A stretch of 5,836 nt of DNA from positions 1 through 5,836 of the forward strand of contig CAAGKL010000151.1 in the NCBI GenBank assembly GCA_900770405.1. Direction: 5' to 3'. Origin of the DNA: Clostridia bacterium. GTDB lineage: Bacteria > Bacillota > Clostridia > UBA1381. The notes beneath the pieces were generated by a model, which did no database searches, had not been told where the DNA came from, and was given only the letters and a program-made list of their open reading frames with translations. This document shows positions 1 through 5,645 of the stretch, one piece after another (position 1 is the first letter of the stretch; every line of letters begins with the position of its first letter). A program made the translations under genes and the position numbers.

Positions 1-2
1 AT

Positions 3-1049
3 GCCTTCAACGGCTGGCAGCTTGTGAGCGAGCTTAAGCTGGCAACAAATATGCCGGCAGCGACATCGTTCAAGCACGTATCGCCGGCAGGCGCAGCGGT
101 AGGACTGCCGCTTTCCGACACACTGAAAAAAATATACTGGGTCGATGATTTGGAGCTTTCGCCGTTGGCGAATGCATATGCGCGTGCACGCGGGGCGGAC
201 AGAATGTCGAGCTACGGCGATTTTATTGCCCTCTCAGATATCTGCGATGTCGCGACCGCGAAAACGATTTCGCGCGAGGTTTCCGACGGCGTGATCGCCC
301 CGGGCTATGAGGACGAGGCACTTGAAATTCTCAAGGCAAAGCGCAAGGGAACTTATAATATTATCAGAATTGACGCCGGCTACACTCCCGCGCCGGTGGA
401 GACGAAGGACGTTTTCGGCGTTACCTTTGAGCAGGGGAGAAATAATATTGAGATTAATGAGGCTATGCTTGAGAATATCATAACAGAGAGCCGCGAACTG
501 CCCGAGAGCGCAAAGCGTGATTTGCTGATTGCGCTCATTACGCTTAAATATACGCAGTCGAACAGCGTCTGCTACGCGAAGGACGGTCAGGCAATCGGCA
601 TCGGCGCGGGACAGCAGTCGAGAATTCACTGCACGCGCCTTGCGGGAAACAAGGCGGATATCTGGTGGCTGCGCCAGTCGCCGAAGGTGCTTTCGCTCAA
701 ATTCCTCGACAATATCCGCCGTGCCGACCGCGACAATGCGATAGATGTTTACATTTCCGACGAGTATGAGGACGTTTTGGCGGACGGCGTGTGGCAGAAT
801 ATTTTTGCCGAGAAGCCGGAGGTGTTCACGCGCGAGGAGCAAAAGGCGTGGCTTAGCAAAAACACGGGTGTGGCGCTCGGCTCGGACGCATTTTTCCCGT
901 TCGGCGACAATATCGAGCGTGCGCACAAGAGTGGCGTGAGTTACATTGCGCAGCCGGGCGGCTCAATCCGCGACGATAACGTAATCGAAACCTGCAATAA
1001 ATACTCAATCACGATGGCTATGACCGGCGCGCGGCTGTTCCATCATTAA
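3..1049 (+). CDS. AICAR formyltransferase, animal-type (5'-truncated by window)
   Basis: Phosphoribosylaminoimidazolecarboxamide formyltransferase transfers the formyl group of 10-formyl-tetrahydrofolate to AICAR, the penultimate step of IMP synthesis in the cytosol. The frame is open from base 3, giving 348 visible residues. The GTG at 24 is only an internal Val codon, because the residues before it (AFNGWQL) already match the family. Key motifs, in visible numbering: SFKHVSPAG with the catalytic Lys-His pair at 24-25 (Lys codon at 72-74), QSNSVCYAKDGQ with Asn187, then IGIGAGQQSR, HCTRLAG and the terminal RLFHH. From memory of human ATIC, the spacing from the Lys-His pair to the Asn and on to the C-terminus agrees within two residues. 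This is the KHVSPAG class, not the KHANPCG class of E. coli PurH. About 40-45 residues would be missing if it is a stand-alone enzyme of roughly 390 residues. If it is fused to an IMP cyclohydrolase domain, more is missing; the window cannot tell. It is followed after 16 bases by purD. Confidence 0.95.
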   Translation, partial: AFNGWQLVSELKLATNMPAATSFKHVSPAGAAVGLPLSDTLKKIYWVDDLELSPLANAYARARGADRMSSYGDFIALSDICDVATAKTISREVSDGVIAPGYEDEALEILKAKRKGTYNIIRIDAGYTPAPVETKDVFGVTFEQGRNNIEINEAMLENIITESRELPESAKRDLLIALITLKYTQSNSVCYAKDGQAIGIGAGQQSRIHCTRLAGNKADIWWLRQSPKVLSLKFLDNIRRADRDNAIDVYISDEYEDVLADGVWQNIFAEKPEVFTREEQKAWLSKNTGVALGSDAFFPFGDNIERAHKSGVSYIAQPGGSIRDDNVIETCNKYSITMAMTGARLFHH

Positions 1050-1065
1050 GAAAAGGGGAATTTTA

Positions 1066-2331
1066 ATGAAAATTTTGGTTATAGGCGGCGGCGGCAGAGA
1101 GCATACTATTGTCTGGAAGCTTTCAAAATCGCCGAAGGTCAGCAAAATCTACTGCGCACCGGGCAACGGCGGGATTGCCGAGCTTGCCGAGTGCGTGCCG
1201 ATTAAGGCGACGGACATCGAGAGCGTGGTGAATTTTGCAAAGGAGAAGGCGGTCGACCTGGTTGTGGTTGCGCCCGATGACCCGCTTGTGGCGGGAATGG
1301 TCGACGCGCTTGAGGACGCGGGGATACGCGCTTTCGGTCCGCGCGCGAATGCGGCGGCGATTGAGGGCAGCAAGGTTTTCTCGAAGGATTTGATGAAAAA
1401 ATACAATATCCCGACTGCGGGATATGAGGTTTTCACAGACCCGGAGTCGGCGATAAAGTATATCGAAAAGGGCAGCTTTCCGACCGTAATCAAGGCGGAG
1501 GGACTGGCGCTCGGCAAGGGCGTGATTATCGCAAAGGATATTGATGAAGCGCGCGCCGCAATACACGAAATTATGGAGGAAAAGGTGTTCGGCGCGAGCG
1601 GAAACCGCGTTGTAATCGAGGAGTTTTTGACGGGTCCGGAGGTGTCGGTGCTAACGTTCTGCGACGGAAAAACCGTTGTCCCGATGGTGTCGGCGCAGGA
1701 TCACAAGCGCGCATTCGACAATGACGAGGGTCTGAACACCGGTGGTATGGGCACATTTTCGCCGAGCAGGCTCTACGATGCGGCAAAGGCGGAGGAGTGT
1801 ATGAAGAATATATTCCTGCCGACCGTGAAGGCTATGCAGGCGGAGGGCAGACCATTTAAGGGCGTGCTTTATTTCGGACTGATGATGACGGCGGCGGGCG
1901 TGCGCGTGATTGAGTACAACGCGCGCTTTGGCGACCCCGAGACGCAGGTGGTGCTGCCGCGGCTCAAGACCGACCTTGTGGATATCATCGAGGCGGTCAT
2001 TGACGGACGCCTTGACGAAATCGAAATCGAATGGGAGGACAACGCGGCTGTTTGCGTTGTGCTCGCGTCGGGCGGCTACCCGGTGAAATATGCGACGGGC
2101 TATGAGATTTCGGGTCTTGACGAGATTGCGAAGTACGATGATTTGACGGTATTTCACGCCGGCACAAAGAGGGACGGCGATAAGCTTGTGACCGCCGGCG
2201 GGAGAGTACTCGGGATAACCGCGGTTGCGGAAAATCTTGACGCGGCAATCCGCCGCGCGTATGAGGGCGTTGAAATGGTGAGCTTTAAGGACTGCCATTT
2301 CAGACACGATATAGGAATTAAAAAGTATTAA
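1066..2331 (+). CDS. purD: Phosphoribosylamine-glycine ligase (GAR synthetase)
   Basis: Joins glycine to 5-phosphoribosylamine using ATP, giving GAR, the second step of purine synthesis. At 421 residues it is full length (E. coli PurD is about 429). The N-terminal domain opens with GGGGREH (residues 7-13). The ATP-grasp region carries IKAEGLALGKGV (142-153), EEFLTGPEVS (185-194), SAQDHKRAFDNDEG (209-222) followed by NTGGMG (224-229), and the metal/ATP motif EYNARFGDPE (283-292). The C-terminal domain ends in a FRHDIG-type tail. The ATG at 1066 is supported by AAAAGGGG at 1051-1058, 7 bases upstream, and by the immediate start of the nucleotide-binding fold. Two positions differ from the textbook consensus: APDDPL (69-74) replaces the usual GPEAPL, and KAEG replaces KADG. 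It lies directly behind the AICAR formyltransferase gene, as expected in a pur operon. Confidence 0.97.
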   Translation: MKILVIGGGGREHTIVWKLSKSPKVSKIYCAPGNGGIAELAECVPIKATDIESVVNFAKEKAVDLVVVAPDDPLVAGMVDALEDAGIRAFGPRANAAAIEGSKVFSKDLMKKYNIPTAGYEVFTDPESAIKYIEKGSFPTVIKAEGLALGKGVIIAKDIDEARAAIHEIMEEKVFGASGNRVVIEEFLTGPEVSVLTFCDGKTVVPMVSAQDHKRAFDNDEGLNTGGMGTFSPSRLYDAAKAEECMKNIFLPTVKAMQAEGRPFKGVLYFGLMMTAAGVRVIEYNARFGDPETQVVLPRLKTDLVDIIEAVIDGRLDEIEIEWEDNAAVCVVLASGGYPVKYATGYEISGLDEIAKYDDLTVFHAGTKRDGDKLVTAGGRVLGITAVAENLDAAIRRAYEGVEMVSFKDCHFRHDIGIKKY

Positions 2332-2343
2332 ACGGAGCGAAAA

Positions 2344-2883
2344 ATGGAATACACCGAAAAAACAGTATCGACCGAGCGCGTCTATGAGGGGCGCGTGATA
2401 AATTTCAAGGTGGACACGGTGACGCTGCCAAACGGCAGAACCGCGACGCGTGAGCTTGTGGAGCACCCGGGCGGTGTCGGCGTGGTTGCGATTGACGAGG
2501 ACGGTTGCGTGCTGCTTGTCGAGCAGTTTCGAAAGCCGTATGAGAAAATGATTACGGAAATCCCCGCGGGCAAGCTCGAGAAGGGGGAGGAACCGGAGCT
2601 TTGCGGCAGACGCGAGCTTGAGGAGGAAACCGGCAGGCGCGCGGCGAGCTTTGAATACCTCGGCGAGTGTTATCCGTCGGTCGGGTATACGAACGAAATT
2701 ATCAGAATTTACCTCGCGAAGGGGCTCACGAAAACACACCAGCATCTTGACGATGATGAATTTCTGAACGTGAAAAAAATGCCGCTCTCCGAAATGGTTG
2801 AGAAAATTATGCGAAACGAGGTCGCGGACGCGAAAACCGTTATGGGTGTTTTAAAGGCCGCGATAAAGGAGGGTCTGGTATGA
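2344..2883 (+). CDS. Nudix hydrolase, probable ADP-ribose pyrophosphatase
   Basis: Likely hydrolyses ADP-ribose to AMP and ribose 5-phosphate. At 179 residues it is close to the size of B. subtilis NudF (about 185). The Nudix box is intact at residues 76-98: Gly76, Glu82, Arg90-Glu91, Glu94-Glu95 and Gly97 fit G-x5-E-x7-RE-x-x-EE-x-G. Just before it, EQFRKPYEKMITEIPAGK (60-77) matches the segment typical of the ADP-ribose pyrophosphatase subfamily, which is why that substrate is preferred. The final Nudix position is Arg98 where a hydrophobic residue is usual, a mild deviation. The start at 2344 has GGAG at 2334-2337 with a 6-base gap and lies 12 bases after the purD stop. Its stop overlaps the start of the next gene (ATGA). 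Other nucleoside diphosphate sugars are possible substrates; ADP-ribose is an inference from the subfamily. Confidence 0.93.
   Translation: MEYTEKTVSTERVYEGRVINFKVDTVTLPNGRTATRELVEHPGGVGVVAIDEDGCVLLVEQFRKPYEKMITEIPAGKLEKGEEPELCGRRELEEETGRRAASFEYLGECYPSVGYTNEIIRIYLAKGLTKTHQHLDDDEFLNVKKMPLSEMVEKIMRNEVADAKTVMGVLKAAIKEGLV
2866..2873 (+). promoter_or_regulatory. Strong Shine-Dalgarno for the DJ-1 gene
   Basis: AAGGAGGG lies inside the last codons of the Nudix gene, 6 bases before the ATG at 2880. This near-perfect site fixes the start of the DJ-1 gene and implies independent ribosome loading in addition to coupling through the ATGA overlap. Confidence 0.85.
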
Positions 2884-3413
2884 TTTACGTTATGATTGCG
2901 GACGGCTTTGAGGAAATTGAGGCGCTCGAGCCGGTGGATATTATGCGCCGCGCCGGACTTTCGGTGCAGACGGTCGGCGTGTCGGGGCGCAGTGTGCGCG
3001 GCGCGCACGGAATTACCGTCGAGGCGGACATCGGCTTTGACGAGGTAAAGCCGGAGCTGACCGAGGTGATTGTGCTGCCGGGCGGGCCGGGGCACGAGCT
3101 TTTGGACGCGTCGAATGAGGTGCATTATATGATAAATTCCGCGCACGCACGCGGCGCGTATATCGCGGCAATCTGCGCCGCGCCGTCGGTTATCGGGAAG
3201 AAGGGCTTGCTTGACGGCAAGCACGCCGTTTGCTTTCCGGGGTACGAAAAATATTTGTACGGCGCAGAAATTTCCGACGCGAAGGTGTGCGTTGACGGAA
3301 AGTTTATAACCGCGCGCGGCGCGGGCGCTGCGGCAGAGTTCGGCTTTGCGATTGTGAGTGCGCTTTGCGGCGATGATGCTGCAAAAAAGCTTAGCGAGGC
3401 GATGCAGTATTGA
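2880..3413 (+). CDS. DJ-1/PfpI family protein
   Basis: A 177-residue single-domain member of the DJ-1/ThiJ/PfpI superfamily, cytosolic, without signal peptide. It has the DJ-1 hallmarks: Glu14 in GFEEIEALEPVD (matching Glu18 of human DJ-1), LPGGPG at 66-71, the nucleophilic Cys99 in the elbow AAICAAPS (96-103), and TARG at 144-147 followed by Glu153-Phe154. The human DJ-1 position His126 appears to be replaced in the segment VCFPGYEK, so the active site is Cys/Glu rather than a full protease triad. Proposed activities for the family include glyoxalase III-like and (debated) protein or nucleotide deglycase functions, and redox sensing. The sequence cannot choose among them. The gene overlaps its upstream neighbour by ATGA and its downstream neighbour by TTGA. 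Confidence 0.93.
   Translation: MIYVMIADGFEEIEALEPVDIMRRAGLSVQTVGVSGRSVRGAHGITVEADIGFDEVKPELTEVIVLPGGPGHELLDASNEVHYMINSAHARGAYIAAICAAPSVIGKKGLLDGKHAVCFPGYEKYLYGAEISDAKVCVDGKFITARGAGAAAEFGFAIVSALCGDDAAKKLSEAMQY
3396..3399 (+). promoter_or_regulatory. Weak ribosome binding site for a TTG start
   Basis: GAGG lies 10 bases before the TTG at 3410. The site is short and the start codon is non-ATG, so translation of the cyclo-ligase probably leans on ribosomes finishing the DJ-1 gene at the TTGA overlap. The only nearby ATG (3423) is out of frame. Confidence 0.5.
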
Positions 3414-3958
3414 ACAAGGAGCATGTACGGCGTGCGGCGCGCGAAAGGCGCGACGCGTGTGCGCCGGAGGAGCGTGCGCGGCTGAGCGGCGAAATTGTGC
3501 GGCGGCTGATTGATACGCCGCAGTACAGGGCGGCGGGCGATATTTTGTGCTATGCCTCCTTCGGCTCGGAGGTCGATACAACGGAGCTTTGCAGACGGAT
3601 TTTGTCCGCCGGAAAAAGTCTGTATCTTCCGCGGTGCGTTAAGCAGACGCGAACGCTTTTAGTCTGCCCGGTGACGGACATTGACGATTTGCGCCGCGGA
3701 GCATACGGGATTTTTGAGCCGCAGACAGAGCCGGTCGCGTCCGATGTGCCGGATTTTATCGTTGTGCCGGGGCTGGCTTTTGACGGTAACCGCGGCAGAA
3801 TGGGCTACGGCGCGGGCTATTATGACAGATTTTTAGCCGCGGCGGACGCGGTGAGCTGTATGCCGGCGTTCTCACTTCAGCGAGTGGAGCGCGCGGCTTT
3901 CGAGACGACGGATATTGCCGTCGATATGATTGTGACGGAGGGAGAGATTATCCTATGA
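3410..3958 (+). CDS. 5-formyltetrahydrofolate cyclo-ligase (MTHFS)
   Basis: Converts 5-formyl-tetrahydrofolate plus ATP to 5,10-methenyl-tetrahydrofolate, returning a dead-end folate to the one-carbon pool. The 182 residues match the family length. Seen in the sequence: a basic N-terminal helix (VRRAARERRDA), a PRCVK-type strand near residue 75, RRGAYGIFEP (95-104), and the hallmark Mg-ATP/phosphate loop RMGYGAGYYDRF (130-141), where Gly-Gly-Gly is Gly-Ala-Gly. The start is TTG: the frame opens MNKEHVRRAAR like relatives, and no in-frame ATG or GTG is nearby. It overlaps the DJ-1 stop (TTGA) and the protease start (ATGA). The metabolic link is to the AICAR formyltransferase upstream, which uses 10-formyl-tetrahydrofolate and is inhibited by 5-formyl-tetrahydrofolate (known for that enzyme). 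Confidence 0.95.
   Translation: MNKEHVRRAARERRDACAPEERARLSGEIVRRLIDTPQYRAAGDILCYASFGSEVDTTELCRRILSAGKSLYLPRCVKQTRTLLVCPVTDIDDLRRGAYGIFEPQTEPVASDVPDFIVVPGLAFDGNRGRMGYGAGYYDRFLAAADAVSCMPAFSLQRVERAAFETTDIAVDMIVTEGEIIL
3937..3946 (+). promoter_or_regulatory. Shine-Dalgarno for the CPBP protease gene
   Basis: GGAGGGAGAG lies within the end of the cyclo-ligase gene. Its second half (GGAGAG, 3941-3946) is 8 bases before the ATG at 3955, a good spacing that supports this start at the ATGA overlap. Confidence 0.75.
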
Positions 3959-4869
3959 GCAGAGGACGCGGATTTCAGCGCGGGTGGTGGCTTGTGCTGA
4001 TTACGCTCGGTGTTATGTATACGGCGGCGGTTCCGTTTATGTTTATAAACGCGGCAGCGGACAGCTTTTTGTATATGCTTTGCGGCGAGGGTGTGCTGAT
4101 AATACCGCTGATAGTCGGCGTGTTTATGCTGTTTTGGGAGAATACAGACAAGCCGGTGTCGGAGCAGATGGGGCTGTGCGGATTTCCGCTGCGGCTTGTG
4201 CCGTACATACTGCTAATGGTGCTCTGCGCGAAGGGCTTTTCCGTTTTCTTTATGGCGCCCGCGCAGGCGATTTTGTCGGCGCTTTTGGGGCTGCCGGACT
4301 ATTCCGATATTGAAGTCGGGGTGTTTTGGCAGAATTTTATGATTTTGTGCGTACTTGCCCCGATTTTGGAGGAGGCAATCTGCCGCGGCGTGATTATGCA
4401 GTTGTTCAAGAGATACGGCACGGCGGCATTGCTGATATTCTCGTCGCTCGCGTTTGCGATGATGCATCAAAGTGCACAGACATTTTTTGCGATATTCTTC
4501 CTCGGTATGCTTTTGGGTTTGATAAGACTGACCACGGGCTCGCTTTTGGCATCGATACTGGCGCACGCGGCGAGCAATTTTTACTCACTATGCGTACTTT
4601 CGGGCAGTGCAGTGTCCGAGACAATCATAGAAGTTATAGGTATTGCGGCGGCGACAGCATTCCCGTTTGTGCTGATTAAATATATGGGCACGGTGTCGGG
4701 CTGCGTGCGTCAGCCGAAGGTTGAAAAAAATGTTCCGGTGGGATTTTCGGTGGCGCTTTTAATAGTGATTTTGATATTCGCGGCAGTGAATATCCGTCTG
4801 TTTGCGATGAATGTTATTGACACCGGTATGGACGCGTATGATATTTTTTCCGGGGAGATGGTGTACTGA
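3955..4869 (+). CDS. CPBP family intramembrane metalloprotease (CAAX/ABI type)
   Basis: A 304-residue polytopic membrane protein with the three catalytic motifs of the CPBP (Abi/CAAX prenyl protease 2, PF02517) family: Glu139-Glu140 with Arg144 (EEAICR), Phe167-x3-His171 (FAMMH), and His204-x3-Asn208 (HAASN). All catalytic residues are present, so it should be active. Hydrophobic stretches at about 11-32, 38-60, 80-100, 123-138, 157-170, 174-190, 196-216, 223-242 and 262-284 suggest eight or nine membrane segments, the motifs lying in the central ones. A short hydrophilic loop with KVEKN precedes the last helix, which lies beyond the conserved core. Relatives process prenylated proteins in eukaryotes, or peptides and membrane substrates in bacteria; the substrate here is unknown. 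The start overlaps the cyclo-ligase stop, and its stop shares one base with the tatD start. Confidence 0.92.
   Translation: MSRGRGFQRGWWLVLITLGVMYTAAVPFMFINAAADSFLYMLCGEGVLIIPLIVGVFMLFWENTDKPVSEQMGLCGFPLRLVPYILLMVLCAKGFSVFFMAPAQAILSALLGLPDYSDIEVGVFWQNFMILCVLAPILEEAICRGVIMQLFKRYGTAALLIFSSLAFAMMHQSAQTFFAIFFLGMLLGLIRLTTGSLLASILAHAASNFYSLCVLSGSAVSETIIEVIGIAAATAFPFVLIKYMGTVSGCVRQPKVEKNVPVGFSVALLIVILIFAAVNIRLFAMNVIDTGMDAYDIFSGEMVY
4852..4857 (+). promoter_or_regulatory. Shine-Dalgarno for the TatD gene
   Basis: GGGGAG in the last codons of the protease gene, 11 bases before the ATG at 4869. The stop and start share an A (TGATG), which favours termination-reinitiation coupling. Confidence 0.6.
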
Positions 4870-5636
4870 TGCTGTTCGATTCGCATGCGCACTATGATGA
4901 TGCGAGGTTTGACGGGGACAGGTATGAGGTTGTGGCGGGCTTGCCGGAGCAGGGAGTGGGTCTGGTTCTGAACGCCTGTGCGGCAATGGAGGATATTCCG
5001 GCTGTGTGCGAGCTTTGCAGCCGGTTCGATTTCGTTTACGGCTCGGCGGGGGTGCACCCGTCAGAGACCGGAGGGCTTTGCGAGGCGGATATGGATACAA
5101 TCAAAAGGACCTGCGAGAATCCGAAGATAAAGGCGATCGGCGAGATCGGGCTTGACTATTATTACGACGATGATGTGCCGCACGAGGTGCAGAAAAAGTG
5201 GTTTGCGCGGCAGATTGAGCTTGCCAAAGAACTGAAAATGCCGATAATAGTTCACGACCGCGACGCGCACAAGGACACGCTGGATTTTATGCGCGCATGC
5301 GGCGCGGCGGAATGCGGCGGGGTTGTGCATTGCTTCTCCGGCAGCAGCGAAACGGCGCGCGAGGTGTTGGAGCTGGGCTTTTACATCGCGTTTGGCGGTG
5401 TGCTGACCTTTAAAAATGCACGTAAAGCTGTGGAAAGTGCGGAGTACACGCCGATTGACAGAATTTTGCTCGAGACGGACGCGCCGTATCTTGCGCCTGT
5501 GCCGCACCGCGGTGAAAGAAACAATTCCGCCCTGATGCGATATACCGCGGAAAAGCTGGCGGAAATAAAGAAAATGAGTGTTTCGAAGATTGAGGAAATC
5601 ACCTTTGAAAATGCGAAAAAATGCTATAGGATTTGA
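4869..5636 (+). CDS. TatD family metal-dependent hydrolase (putative DNase)
   Basis: A 255-residue TIM-barrel amidohydrolase-type enzyme of the TatD family, of normal length. The metal ligands are all visible: His6 and His8 in DSHAH, Glu92 in IGEIGLDYY, His129 in PIIVHDRD, His154 in VVHCFSG, and Asp204 in LLETDAPYLAP (Glu202 beside it). Family members such as E. coli TatD/YcfH and yeast/human homologues have metal-dependent DNase, often 3'-5' exonuclease, activity; D-aminoacyl-tRNA deacylase activity has also been reported for some TatD-like proteins. The name comes from a tat operon and does not imply a role in Tat transport. The start at 4869 puts the DSHAH motif at the N-terminus, as usual. 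A radical SAM gene begins 9 bases after its stop, a pairing seen in other bacteria. Confidence 0.95.
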   Translation: MLFDSHAHYDDARFDGDRYEVVAGLPEQGVGLVLNACAAMEDIPAVCELCSRFDFVYGSAGVHPSETGGLCEADMDTIKRTCENPKIKAIGEIGLDYYYDDDVPHEVQKKWFARQIELAKELKMPIIVHDRDAHKDTLDFMRACGAAECGGVVHCFSGSSETAREVLELGFYIAFGGVLTFKNARKAVESAEYTPIDRILLETDAPYLAPVPHRGERNNSALMRYTAEKLAEIKKMSVSKIEEITFENAKKCYRI

Positions 5637-5640
5637 GGGA
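5635..5640 (+). promoter_or_regulatory. Shine-Dalgarno for the radical SAM gene
   Basis: GAGGGA overlaps the last two bases of the tatD stop and sits 5 bases before the ATG at 5646. It favours 5646 over the in-frame ATG at 5655 (Met4). Confidence 0.7.
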
Positions 5641-5645
5641 TAAAA

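Noticed and set aside
24..26. GTG at 24 as the true start of the AICAR formyltransferase
   Set aside because: The seven preceding codons (AFNGWQL) match the conserved family sequence, and the family needs about 40 more N-terminal residues. It is an internal valine.
1..27. ATG at base 1 as a gene start
   Set aside because: That frame meets TGA at 25-27 after eight codons. The real frame begins at base 3 and continues an upstream gene.
234..926. 230-codon minus-strand open frame inside the AICAR formyltransferase gene
   Set aside because: It lies fully antisense to a confident gene, with no recognisable motif and biased Arg/Leu/Val composition.
1050..1065. Gap before purD as a regulatory region
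   Set aside because: The 16 bases hold only the Shine-Dalgarno and an AT-rich spacer. There is no room for a promoter, operator or riboswitch.
1651..2745. 364-codon open frame on the minus strand across purD and the Nudix gene
   Set aside because: It is antisense to two genes with unmistakable family motifs, spans their junction, and its translation (rich in Arg, His, Leu, Val) resembles no family. GC-rich codon bias leaves such antisense frames open.
3205..3222. Inverted repeat GCTTGC/GCAAGC with a 6-base loop
   Set aside because: It lies inside the DJ-1 coding region, just after the active-site cysteine. It has no T-tract and only 6 pairs, so it is not a credible terminator or regulatory hairpin.
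3794..3835. Gly-Ala-Gly in the cyclo-ligase GYGAGYYDRF loop as a defect
   Set aside because: The middle position is variable in the family (for example Lys in the human enzyme), and the rest of the loop is intact.
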